From NCBI RefSeq assembly GCF_001650495.1, contig NZ_LWCS01000032.1, positions 186,001 through 250,000 on the forward strand: DNA of 64,000 nucleotides. Reading direction: 5' to 3'. The DNA is from Mycolicibacterium iranicum (lineage in GTDB: Bacteria > Actinomycetota > Actinomycetes > Mycobacteriales > Mycobacteriaceae). This document shows positions 26,814-34,293 of the stretch, one piece after another. Positions within the stretch are counted from its first letter, which is position 1; each line of letters starts with the position of its first letter. The position numbers were made by a program, and so were the translations under genes. The notes beneath the pieces were generated by a model. That model saw only the letters and a program-made list of their open reading frames with translations. It made no database searches and was not told the DNA's origin.

Positions 26814-26912
26814 TCAGAACGTTCCGATGTTGGCCAGCAGCCAGTACCAGAATCCGACGATCCCTATCATCGCCGCCCACGCGAAAGCCAGGCGGACGAG
26901 TTCACTCCACAT
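26814..26912 (-). CDS. 32-residue membrane microprotein
   Basis: This short gene has an ATG at 26912 with GAGGAG six bases upstream. The 32-residue product is one hydrophobic helix, starting MWSELVRLAFAWAAMIG and rich in Trp and aromatic residues. It is the first gene after the operator-bearing promoter at 26967-26988 and lies 69 bp before the 39-residue gene. Ribosome site, position and hydrophobicity support it; no homologue is known to me. Confidence 0.6.
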   Translation of the reverse strand: MWSELVRLAFAWAAMIGIVGFWYWLLANIGTF

Positions 26913-26966
26913 CAATGCTCCTCGCATTCACGCGCCCAGCCGCGGCGCACACAGCGGCATGTAGCG

Positions 26967-26988
26967 ATTGAGAATTGCCATTCTCAAT
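26967..26988. promoter_or_regulatory. Perfect palindromic operator (GAGAA-N6-TTCTC core) before membrane-protein operon
   Basis: A perfect inverted repeat has 9-bp arms and a 4-bp centre; its core GAGAA (26970-26974) and TTCTC (26981-26985) are separated by 6 bp. It lies 55 bp upstream of the first membrane microprotein ATG. A second imperfect repeat CAAAT-N7-ATTTG follows at 26999-27015. It is the longest palindrome of the motif family in the window. Confidence 0.65.
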
Positions 26989-27043
26989 GAATACTGTCAA
27001 ATGTATCCAATTTGTCAACCGCGCATCGGGAGGCGCTCAGCTG

Positions 27044-27712
27044 TCACCGCCGTTGGCGTTCCCGAAGTGCGGCCGCAAGCCGCTCTGCCGCCAATTTCTG
27101 GGTTTCGGCCTGCCGCAGTGCCGCGTGCTCTCCATCACCAGCGCGAATGAACGCAATCGTTTCGAGAACTCCGGACCTTGCCGCCTCCACTGCCGCTGGG
27201 CAGACGGTGCTCATATCCTCAACCTCGACCAGCACTCGCATCCGACGCAAGATTCTGTTCATCCGCGCCGACACGGCGACTTCGGCGATGGCATCGACAT
27301 AACGTCCGACGGCCCGCCACGCGTCTTCGCTCGACGCCGCGGAATTCAATTCCTCAGCGACCGCAAGCAGTGTGGCGTCGAGGTCGGCCGTCAGGCGCTC
27401 CGCCGCGCGCCGTGCGACATGGGCGTAGATGAGCCCAAAAACTTCGGTGTTCTCCGTGACCGATTCCGGATCAACCGGGAGGACACGGGCGCCGCGATGC
27501 AGTTCAGTCTCGAGGCGGCCCTCGTGTTCCAGCATCGCGATCGCTTCGCGTACAGGTATGCGGCTCACGCCCAACCGTGCTGCGATCTCTTCCTGATTGA
27601 TGCGTTCACCGGCGGTCAAGCGTCCCGATATGATCTCGTTCCGTAGGTAGGCGGCCACCTCTTCCCCGCTGCTGCGCCTCTTGAGTCGCACCGCGAGACC
27701 GTCCGCGCTCAT
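27044..27712 (-). CDS. GntR family transcriptional regulator (FCD/FadR subgroup)
   Basis: The product is 222 residues from the ATG at 27712 with GGAAGGGGA about 9 bases upstream; the longer frame to 27886 covers the neighbour's end. The winged-helix domain is at about 12-75 (INQEEIAARLGVSRIPVREA, AMLEHEGRLETELHRGARV). The C-terminal all-helical ligand domain is of FCD type (VGRYVDAIAEVAVSARMNRI). It likely senses a small acid. It sits between the operator at 26967 and the hydrolase/AveC-like genes in the same orientation, making it a candidate local regulator. Confidence 0.92.
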   Translation of the reverse strand: MSADGLAVRLKRRSSGEEVAAYLRNEIISGRLTAGERINQEEIAARLGVSRIPVREAIAMLEHEGRLETELHRGARVLPVDPESVTENTEVFGLIYAHVARRAAERLTADLDATLLAVAEELNSAASSEDAWRAVGRYVDAIAEVAVSARMNRILRRMRVLVEVEDMSTVCPAAVEAARSGVLETIAFIRAGDGEHAALRQAETQKLAAERLAAALRERQRR

Positions 27713-27729
27713 CGATCGATGTCCCCTTC

Positions 27730-28473
27730 CTACGCCAGACCGCGCCGCACCGCGTGACTGGAACGTGCGCCCACCCTGACAAGCGCCGACGCCAGTTCGG
27801 CAGGGCGAGAGAAGAAGGGTGAATGCCCGCCCCCGATTTCGACCATGTCGGCGCCGATACGATCCACCGCATTGCGCCGAGCCCACCGTCCACCGACCGC
27901 GCGATCGTCACGCAGCAGGATATAAGTCGAAGGTGTCGACGGCCAGTCAGATATCGGGCATCGCTCGAGGAAAACCGTGACCGACTGGTCACGCATATCT
28001 TCAAATGCCCTGCGGGCGAGTGCCTCTGGGCAGTCGTGGTAAAAGCCCTCGTGCACTGCCTCCCATGTCAGCCCGAAGGGGCCGGTGCCCGCGCCCTCCG
28101 GTTGTGGAAACGTGATCGCATCCGGATTGGTCTCCAGGTGTTGGGCAAAGGATTGACCCGGGACCGGCAGCAATCCAGCGACAAACACCATCCGTCGTAC
28201 CGAACGCAAAGTGGCCAGTACCGGCAAACACAAACCGGAAATAGAGTGCGCGACCGCGACGACATCGTCACGAGGTTCACCAGCCGCATCGTCGATGGCA
28301 GCGTCCAGGGCCGCCGCAGCGACTCGCGCCCACTCCAGAGCGCCCGCCGAGTCATCGTCGATCGGCAGGTCTGGCGCCGCCGTGTGGTGGCCGTCCCGTC
28401 TCAGCTCATCCTCGACGGCAGACCAGCAGGAGGCGCTGTGCATCCCACCGTGCAACAGAACAAACACCGTCAC
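27730..28473 (-). CDS. Alpha/beta hydrolase
   Basis: The product is 247 residues from the GTG at 28473 with GGAGG and AAGAAGG upstream. Motifs: VFVLLHGGMHSASCWSAVED (oxyanion loop), nucleophile Ser in VAHSISGLCLP at about residue 80, and catalytic His in EIGGGHSPFFSRP near the C-terminus. The nucleophile elbow begins with Ala-His instead of Gly-His, as in salicylate-esterase-like enzymes. Probably a carboxylesterase. It is followed 17 bp later by the GntR gene and preceded by the AveC-like gene. Confidence 0.87.
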   Translation of the reverse strand: MTVFVLLHGGMHSASCWSAVEDELRRDGHHTAAPDLPIDDDSAGALEWARVAAAALDAAIDDAAGEPRDDVVAVAHSISGLCLPVLATLRSVRRMVFVAGLLPVPGQSFAQHLETNPDAITFPQPEGAGTGPFGLTWEAVHEGFYHDCPEALARRAFEDMRDQSVTVFLERCPISDWPSTPSTYILLRDDRAVGGRWARRNAVDRIGADMVEIGGGHSPFFSRPAELASALVRVGARSSHAVRRGLA

Positions 28474-28519
28474 CCTTCTTCCGCCCTCCTCTGCAGCTCC
28501 ACAGTTGCCATGCGGAAAG

Positions 28520-29572
28520 TCAACGAAAGTACGGACCCGGCTTGCCTGCCTCTTCAAGGTGGCCGTACGGGTCGTATACCTTGACGTCCGGATAAGGGTT
28601 CTCGCCGTACGCGGGCCTGGACAGGCCAGCTTCGCGAAGCCCGGCCAGCACCGCCAGCGGCACGCTGAACGACACCAGGCCCACTGTCACGGAAATGAGC
28701 AGTTGGCGCGTCAAGGTGATGCGAGGACGGCCGCGTACGGCTGGCACCCTTTCGGCAATCCGGTTGATCAGCAAGAGTTCTCCGCTGTTGTCGCGGACAC
28801 ACATGACGGCCACCATCGCGAAGATGAAGGAGTCGTAGACCGCCATGATTATGGGGAAGTGGATGTGGCCGAGTCGGACGACCGGTCCGACGGCCTCGGT
28901 GTAGAAAAAGATCCCCGCGCGCATCCACGTGGTCTGGATAAGAAAGTTGATGGGAATAGCGATCAGAAACGCGCCGATGAATACAGCGACCAGGCGATGG
29001 CGTGCGAACCATCCCATTCGTCGCATGATCGGGTCCAGGAACCGGTCGTGCAAATGCAGGAATCCCAAACCGTTCAACAGGTAGTAGGCGGCGTAGCCGC
29101 CGAGGAACGAGAGTGCGGGTTCGAGGTTGGGCGAGATGTTGACATAGGGCCATGACAGCGGGAAGTGCAACATGCGCGGGTCGAAAATGGCGAAGGTGGC
29201 CCAGTTCGCGAGTGGATCCAGAGCGCCGGTGATGAGACCGGCAAAGGCGATGATCACCGCCCAGTGGACTTTGCCTTGCCGCCATGACAACCAGCCCAGC
29301 ACGCTGATCAAGCCGATAGCCAGCGGAATTGAACTGAGCCCAACGGCAAGTGGCCAGTTGTCGAACCCCAAAAACGGGGGGTAGGGCTTAGGTCCCGGAT
29401 TCGGATTGGTTCTGGTCGGATCACCGTGCAATCCAGTCTGTAGCGTCGCGATCGTCACCGCGGCGAAAACCAGGTAGGCGACCGCAAACGTCGACCACCC
29501 GATCCTGGCCGGCCACGGTGAAAACGCAGCTTGCCCCGCCGAGTGCTTGTCTTTTTCAGCGGTATTCGTCAT
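28520..29572 (-). CDS. AveC-like (spirocyclase-family) integral membrane protein
   Basis: The product is 350 residues with about seven to eight membrane segments (IGWSTFAVAYLVFAAVTIAT, LAVGLSSIPLAIGLISVLGW, VHWAVIIAFAGLITGALDPL, LVAVFIGAFLIAIPINFLIQ). The family includes AveC of avermectin synthesis and many mycobacterial members of unknown role. The motif GALDPLANWATFAIFDPRML and the proline-rich C-terminal tail (YGENPYPDVKVYDPYGHLEE) are characteristic. No proof of cyclase activity exists in this sequence. It is divergent from the 29816 gene, sharing the operator at 29729-29755. Confidence 0.78.
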   Translation of the reverse strand: MTNTAEKDKHSAGQAAFSPWPARIGWSTFAVAYLVFAAVTIATLQTGLHGDPTRTNPNPGPKPYPPFLGFDNWPLAVGLSSIPLAIGLISVLGWLSWRQGKVHWAVIIAFAGLITGALDPLANWATFAIFDPRMLHFPLSWPYVNISPNLEPALSFLGGYAAYYLLNGLGFLHLHDRFLDPIMRRMGWFARHRLVAVFIGAFLIAIPINFLIQTTWMRAGIFFYTEAVGPVVRLGHIHFPIIMAVYDSFIFAMVAVMCVRDNSGELLLINRIAERVPAVRGRPRITLTRQLLISVTVGLVSFSVPLAVLAGLREAGLSRPAYGENPYPDVKVYDPYGHLEEAGKPGPYFR

Positions 29573-29728
29573 CGGACGTGCACCGAAGGTGTCGCCCAGC
29601 CGCAGGTCCTCGCGCGGTGGGCATCGCGGCCGCGCCGGTGTTGCGGAGAACCGATCGCGGTCACGTGTCTGATCATCAGGAGGCCTTGCCGTTGATGGCG
29701 GTCACACAACGTCACTTTCCACCGCCGG

Positions 29729-29755
29729 GAGAACATTAATTCTCATATGCGAGAA
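29729..29755. promoter_or_regulatory. Phased triple half-site GAGAA-N6-TTCTC-N6-GAGAA
   Basis: Three perfect half-sites in alternating orientation start at 29729, 29740 and 29751, exactly 11 bp apart. The array lies in the 243-bp divergent gap between the AveC-like gene (minus) and the 29816 gene (plus). It is the clearest example of the motif family. Confidence 0.7.
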
Positions 29756-29815
29756 TGTTTGTAGCATAATCGAGCCAGTCCATGCCCGGACGAAAACGGA
29801 CGAGGAGGCAGACCG

Positions 29816-30457
29816 ATCAGCGCCGCCACGTCACGAACCTATGTTTTCGCTGTCGAATTCCGAATTCCGCTGTCCAACCGCGTCGGACCGGTTCTGGGGC
29901 GCCACCAGGAAAGCCTGATCGACATGGGCGCGCGCTACGCGTTCGTCTATGACTCGGTTCAGGAGCCGGGAAAGGTACTGGTGGTCATAGGAATCCGAAC
30001 CGAGCAACCGCTACTGAACCTGTTGCGATCACCGTACTTCTTCGAATGGTTCGATGCCGTCGGCGTCGAAGAACTACCGGCGGTCTTCGCCGGGGAGACC
30101 GTCGAGAGGTTCGATATCGGAGATCCGCCGCGCGCAGGCAGTGATCTGGTCGTTGCCGCAGTGACACCGGTCGAGGATGTCGAGGAGTTCATGGCCTGGG
30201 TCCGCAAATCTCTCGATGACTTCGGCCGGGCGGGCATCCGGCGGACACTGGTGTACCGGGCTTTCGACAATCCGCGCGAGGTGCTGTTCCTTCAGCAGCT
30301 CGAGGATGAGGCGTCGGCACTGCTGTGGTCCCAACGGTCTGAAATTGCGTCGACGTGGCTGGATTCAGCCGGCGTCGGAGCCTACCCCCCGGTGTTCATC
30401 GGCAGGTTGGTGACCGCCATGCGCTTCGCGGAGCCGAGCGGCCGGGGCCTCTACTGA
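29816..30457 (+). CDS. Duplicated-domain protein of unknown function with probable ATC start
   Basis: The product is about 213 residues. It contains two similar halves, RYAFVYDSVQEPGKVLVVIG and RRTLVYRAFDNPREVLFLQQ, each followed by a similar SPYFFEWFDAVGVEELPAVF / SEIASTWLDSAGVGAYPPVF block, suggesting a fused dimeric alpha/beta barrel (ABM-like). The first ATG (29924) lies inside the first repeat and would remove its initial strand. The frame is open upstream without ATG, GTG or TTG, and a perfect GAGGAGG stands 7 bases before ATC at 29816, so ATC is my proposed start. It overlaps the BFD gene by 1 bp. Confidence 0.7.
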   Translation: MSAATSRTYVFAVEFRIPLSNRVGPVLGRHQESLIDMGARYAFVYDSVQEPGKVLVVIGIRTEQPLLNLLRSPYFFEWFDAVGVEELPAVFAGETVERFDIGDPPRAGSDLVVAAVTPVEDVEEFMAWVRKSLDDFGRAGIRRTLVYRAFDNPREVLFLQQLEDEASALLWSQRSEIASTWLDSAGVGAYPPVFIGRLVTAMRFAEPSGRGLY

Positions 30458-30660
30458 TGTACGTCTGCCTCTGCCTCGGCGTGACGAACGAAACCGTCTC
30501 CGAGGCCGTTGCTGCAGGCGCACGGACCTCTCAACAGGTCGCACAGGCCTGCGGAGCGGGCTCGGAATGTGGTCGATGCCGACGCACGATTCGATCGATC
30601 ATCGGCGCACGACACCCCATCATCGTCGAATCAGAATCAAGCAGGAAGACCAGGACATGA
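30457..30660 (+). CDS. BFD-like [2Fe-2S] ferredoxin
   Basis: The product is 67 residues. The ligand pattern of bacterioferritin-associated ferredoxin is clear: Cys4 and Cys6 (MYVCLCLGVTNETVSEAV), then Cys38 and Cys41 (GAGSECGRC). The start overlaps the upstream stop (TGATG) and the stop overlaps the SDR start (ATGA). In iron metabolism BFD releases iron from bacterioferritin. Here, coupled to a duplicated unknown protein and an SDR, it may instead carry electrons for a catabolic enzyme, possibly one of the P450s. Confidence 0.87.
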   Translation: MYVCLCLGVTNETVSEAVAAGARTSQQVAQACGAGSECGRCRRTIRSIIGARHPIIVESESSRKTRT

Positions 30661-31418
30661 GCGATCGTCACTCCAACCTCACCGGAACACGGATGCTGAT
30701 CGTGGGAGCGTCGTCGGGCATTGGACACGCTCTGGCACTCGCCGCGCACTCACGAGGTGCACGAGTGGCATTGGCAGCCAGGCGGATCGACCTCATCACC
30801 CAACTCGCCGACACCCTCGAAGGATCGGCCTATGAGCTCGACGTCTCCGATCCCCGAGCCATCGAGAATGTCGTGGACGCGGTCGGTTCGACGTTCGGAC
30901 AACTCGATGCGATCGTCTTCACAAGTGCAGCAGTTCCCTTTGCGCTGATCGACGAGACCGACTACACCACGTGGTTGCATGCGTACACCGTGAATGCCAT
31001 AGGGGCATCCCATGTCCTGCGCACGGCCTTGCCGTACCTCGCCGAGGACTCGGTCACCGTAGTGGCTTCCAGCCACGATGTGGGCCGCCCGCGGGTCGGC
31101 GTGGCCGCCTACCATGCAAGCAAAGCCGCGCTGGACGAAATTCTGCGCTCTTGGCGTGCCGAGCACCCCGAACTTGCGTTGATCCGCGTCAGCGTCGGAC
31201 CGACCAAAGGCACCGAAATCCTGCGCGGCGCCGACCGAGACCTCCTGGCCGACCTCTACCGTGCGTGGGCACGTCAGGGCCAGATCCCGGCCGAGATGTC
31301 CGCGGTGGACGACGTGGCTAACGCGATGCTGTCACTGATCGCCGTCGCCCGGGCCAATCCTTCGGTGGTCACAGAGATCGTGCATCTGGCGCCACGGACC
31401 TCCACTCCACCGCAATAG
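30657..31418 (+). CDS. Short-chain dehydrogenase/reductase (SDR)
   Basis: The product is 253 residues from the ATG at 30657, overlapping the ferredoxin stop by 4 bp. Motifs: LIVGASSGIGHALALAAHSR at about 15-34 and YHASKAALDEIL for Tyr/Lys; the catalytic Ser region is VVASSHD. The C-terminus lacks the usual DGG ending, as in the related protein encoded at 42235. It is likely co-transcribed with the ferredoxin and with the SDR at 31452. Confidence 0.9.
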   Translation: MSDRHSNLTGTRMLIVGASSGIGHALALAAHSRGARVALAARRIDLITQLADTLEGSAYELDVSDPRAIENVVDAVGSTFGQLDAIVFTSAAVPFALIDETDYTTWLHAYTVNAIGASHVLRTALPYLAEDSVTVVASSHDVGRPRVGVAAYHASKAALDEILRSWRAEHPELALIRVSVGPTKGTEILRGADRDLLADLYRAWARQGQIPAEMSAVDDVANAMLSLIAVARANPSVVTEIVHLAPRTSTPPQ

Positions 31419-31451
31419 TCCCTCTCAAGGCCCGCAAGGGAAGGCAGAAGT

Positions 31452-32255
31452 ATGGATCTCGGCATCGAAGGCGCTACAGCAGTCGTCACCGGTGGCAGCA
31501 AGGGCATGGGGCTGGCCATCGCCGAGACCCTCGCCGAAGAAGGCGCCCGTGTCGCTGTCATGGCTCGCGACGTGGATGCACTCGAAGCCGCGGCGCAACG
31601 CATTCAGGACGCCGGCGCTCCCGAAGTGATTCCGATCAGCGTCGACATGGCCAGTGCTGATTCGATCAGCTCCGGTTATGCCCGTGTGGCCAAGGCATGG
31701 GGAAGCCTGAACATTCTGGTGCACACCATCGGACCAAACGCGGGCCCGTTCGAGGAACTCGACGATGCGGACTGGCACGCTGCTTTCGAACTCGGCACCA
31801 TGTCGGCGGTGCGCTCGGTGCGTGCGGCGTTGCCTCTGCTGCGGGATGCCGATTGGGCTCGGATTGTCACCTTGTCGGCGCACTCCATACAGCGGCAGAG
31901 TCCACGCCTGGTCGCCTACACCGCATCCAAGGCGGCGTTGTCAAGCTTCACCAAGAATCTTTCCAAGAGCCTCGGACCAGAGGGAATCCTGGTCAATTGT
32001 GTATGCCCCGGGACCATCGTCACTTCGAGCTTCACCGAGACCCTAAGAGACGTGCTGGCAGGTGACGGATTCGACTCAGCGGATCCGCATGACGTGATGG
32101 CGTGGGTGGAACGCACCTATGGCCATCCCTGCGATATCGGACGCGCAGGTCTGCCCGAGGAGATTGCTTCAGCTACTGCGTATCTGGTATCTCGACGCAA
32201 CGGCTACGTCACCGGGGCGACGGTCAACGTCGACGGTGGTTCAGACTTCATCTGA
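31452..32255 (+). CDS. Short-chain dehydrogenase/reductase (SDR)
   Basis: The product is 267 residues. Classical motifs: VVTGGSKGMGLAIAETLAEE at about 11-30, VTLSAHS for Ser, YTASKAALSSF for Tyr/Lys, and VNVDGGSDFI at the C-terminus. It starts 33 bp after the previous SDR, with AAGGGAAGG upstream of the ATG. NAD(P)-dependent oxidation or reduction of an alcohol/ketone is expected; the substrate is unknown. It converges on the SDR at 32264. Confidence 0.92.
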   Translation: MDLGIEGATAVVTGGSKGMGLAIAETLAEEGARVAVMARDVDALEAAAQRIQDAGAPEVIPISVDMASADSISSGYARVAKAWGSLNILVHTIGPNAGPFEELDDADWHAAFELGTMSAVRSVRAALPLLRDADWARIVTLSAHSIQRQSPRLVAYTASKAALSSFTKNLSKSLGPEGILVNCVCPGTIVTSSFTETLRDVLAGDGFDSADPHDVMAWVERTYGHPCDIGRAGLPEEIASATAYLVSRRNGYVTGATVNVDGGSDFI

Positions 32256-32263
32256 GCGTGGGC

Positions 32264-33106
32264 TCAGCCCTTCTTCGCCATTTGGTCAGCGGCGGTGTCG
32301 GCCCACTGCGCATTGTGACGGCCCATCGTCATCGCACCGTGCCAGCCGCCGTCGGTCCACAGAACCGTCCCGCCGACATAGCTCATCCTGGGGCTACCAA
32401 GGAATACCAACGGCCAGGCCTGCTCCTCGGCACGCGAATAACGCCCGACCGGTCCAATGGCGTCGTCCACCGTCTCCTTGCCCATCAGATTCTGAAACGC
32501 GGGCATCATCGCCGTCTCGGTCGGGCCAGGATTGATGCAGTTGATGCGGACGCCCCTACGCCCGAGCTCGGGGTACCACCAGCCCACCCAGGCATCGATG
32601 ATGTATTTCGAGTAGGCGTAGCCACTCCACGACCACTTCTTCTCGTTGTCTTTCAGCCAGTCCACGGCCGCATCGAACCCGTCGGTCTCTAGCAGTGTCG
32701 TGATGACCTTGATGTGGTCCTGCCAACCGATCGCCGCCGACGACGAAATGACACTGATCGCCGCCCCTTCGCCCATCTTGGGCACCAATTGCTCAGCGAG
32801 ATGGCGGGCGCCGACGAAGTTGACGAGGATGGTGTCCCACTCGCTGAACGGCGGCCCGGGTAGGCCGGCGCAGCTGAAGAGTCCGTCGACGGGCCCGTCG
32901 ATAACAGCGGCCACCTCCTCGATGCTCTCGCGATTGCGCAGATCGATTTCTAGAGCGCGCGCTGCGGGCACGGTGGTGGGCTTGATGTCGAGCGCGGTCA
33001 CCTCTGCGCCCAGGTCGACCAGTATCCGCGCTGTCGCCTCCCCCATACCCGACGCCGCACCGGTGACGACGACCCTTTTGCCCTGGTAACCAAGCACGTC
33101 CTGCAT
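32264..33106 (-). CDS. Short-chain dehydrogenase/reductase, 3-alpha-HSD-like
   Basis: The product is 280 residues from the ATG at 33106 (GAAGGG eight bases upstream; the ATG at 33112 is too close to it). Motifs: VVVTGAASGMGEATARILVD, ISVISSSAAIGW for Ser, and YAYSKYIIDAW for Tyr/Lys. The lid insertion (LLETDGFDAAVDWLKDNEKK) between Ser and Tyr is typical of 3-alpha-hydroxysteroid-dehydrogenase/carbonyl-reductase type SDRs. The start is close to the triple half-site at 33128-33154. Confidence 0.9.
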   Translation of the reverse strand: MQDVLGYQGKRVVVTGAASGMGEATARILVDLGAEVTALDIKPTTVPAARALEIDLRNRESIEEVAAVIDGPVDGLFSCAGLPGPPFSEWDTILVNFVGARHLAEQLVPKMGEGAAISVISSSAAIGWQDHIKVITTLLETDGFDAAVDWLKDNEKKWSWSGYAYSKYIIDAWVGWWYPELGRRGVRINCINPGPTETAMMPAFQNLMGKETVDDAIGPVGRYSRAEEQAWPLVFLGSPRMSYVGGTVLWTDGGWHGAMTMGRHNAQWADTAADQMAKKG

Positions 33107-33127
33107 GGCCATTTCCCTTCGTACGCC

Positions 33128-33154
33128 GAGAACCACCGTTCTACACACCGAGAA
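33128..33154. promoter_or_regulatory. Phased triple half-site GAGAA-N6-TTCTA-N6-GAGAA
   Basis: Half-sites start at 33128, 33139 and 33150, with exact 11-bp spacing. The centre is one base off TTCTC; the outer two are perfect GAGAA. It lies 22 bp upstream of the 3-alpha-HSD-like SDR start and has the same geometry as 29729-29755. Confidence 0.6.
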
Positions 33155-33198
33155 CAGACATTATCACCGCGTTTCGCGTGCTCCCCCGGCGGTGCCAG

Positions 33199-34191
33199 TC
33201 AGCGCCTCCTGGCAAGCGCGTAGACAGTGTTCGCCATGTCCATGAGTTCCGGCGTGATCATGTTGCCTCCATACTCCGTCCAGCACCAGCTTCGCGCGAT
33301 GCCCTTTCCCGACGAGCTGCTCAACAATGGACCAAACGTGTGGAGTGGGCTACCGCTGGCGTCGAACGACATGGTGTAAAAGTCGGATCCCATAGACACA
33401 TCAAGACCGATGAGCCTTCCGCGTTCGCTGAAACTCGGCTTGGCGACGACGTCCTTGTGCGTCGTGGTGACACCGTCCTTGAGTTGGTAACCCGGCCCAA
33501 AGAGCACGCCTTCTCGTCCCTGCCAGAAACTCCCGCCACCGAATTCACCATCGGCGAACTCGTGTAACCACGACACCCACATCCCCTGCAAGTGCCGCAC
33601 AATAGGCAGCTCGGTATAGATCGAGCTTTCCGGACCGTAGGCGAAGTCCTGGTGGGCGTACCCGGACACTTCGGCTCCGTTGACCTTGCCCTTGGCGTAC
33701 ATCAGTTCGTGCCGGTAGCAGACGTCGGCACCAATTCCCTCTTGGGTTGGCACATGGGTGAAGACGATGTCACTCACCGTCTGGCCATGGAGCTCCCACC
33801 GGTTGCTGGCGTCATACCAATGAAAACCGTCGGCATCCCGCTCGATTCGACCGCTCTGATAGGTCAGTTGCGTACTGCGTCCGTCGTCGCGCAACTGCAT
33901 GGGTTCGAACCAGTCAAGCGTCGAGTACTCCGAGAACAGGTGCTTGGCGTCGACCTCCATTCCCTTGTGCAAGGAACGGAATCCGCAGATCGGCGACACC
34001 ACATGGGTCATACCCGGGACGAAGTCGTCGCATCCGCGCACACCCCAGTAGTCGTTGCCCTCTGAGTCGCTGACAACCCCTCCCAGCCAGATGCCACACA
34101 AACCTGGCGCCGAATCTGGTCGCCAGTCACGCCGATAGTGATCCAGCGTCGGGCTCTGGCTGGTGACGTCGAAAACAACATGCTCGTACAC
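33199..34191 (-). CDS. Conserved hypothetical, probably beta-rich (lipocalin-like) protein
   Basis: The product is 330 residues. I do not recognise the family. It is rich in aromatic and Gly residues, with many alternating hydrophobic strands (for example GGGSFWQGREGVLFGPGYQL, HTFGPLLSSSSGKG, IARSWCWTEYGGNM), and has no signal peptide. The pattern suggests a double lipocalin-like or hydratase-like beta-barrel binding a lipid. A GA-rich ribosome site precedes the ATG. Divergent from the reductase gene at 34294; both flank the array at 34215. Confidence 0.7.
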   Translation of the reverse strand: MYEHVVFDVTSQSPTLDHYRRDWRPDSAPGLCGIWLGGVVSDSEGNDYWGVRGCDDFVPGMTHVVSPICGFRSLHKGMEVDAKHLFSEYSTLDWFEPMQLRDDGRSTQLTYQSGRIERDADGFHWYDASNRWELHGQTVSDIVFTHVPTQEGIGADVCYRHELMYAKGKVNGAEVSGYAHQDFAYGPESSIYTELPIVRHLQGMWVSWLHEFADGEFGGGSFWQGREGVLFGPGYQLKDGVTTTHKDVVAKPSFSERGRLIGLDVSMGSDFYTMSFDASGSPLHTFGPLLSSSSGKGIARSWCWTEYGGNMITPELMDMANTVYALARRR

Positions 34192-34214
34192 GGGACTCTC
34201 CTTCTGATCAACCC

Positions 34215-34252
34215 GAGAAAGAACGCAACCATATTTGAGAGTTAACGTTATC
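34215..34252. promoter_or_regulatory. Degenerate phased half-site array
   Basis: GAGAA begins at 34215, GAGAG at 34237 and TTATC at 34248; the position 34226 expected for a TTCTC half-site holds CAACC. The 11-bp register is kept although two sites differ by one base. It lies in the 102-bp gap between divergent genes at 33199 and 34294. Confidence 0.4.
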
Positions 34253-34293
34253 GGTCGACATATAGTGACCGGTAAAGCGATTCAGGAGCCTCC

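Noticed and set aside
34242..34250. Possible KstR-type operator
   Set aside because: TTAACGTTA lacks the required spacing of the AAC-N2-GTT core, and no other KstR-like site was seen in the window.
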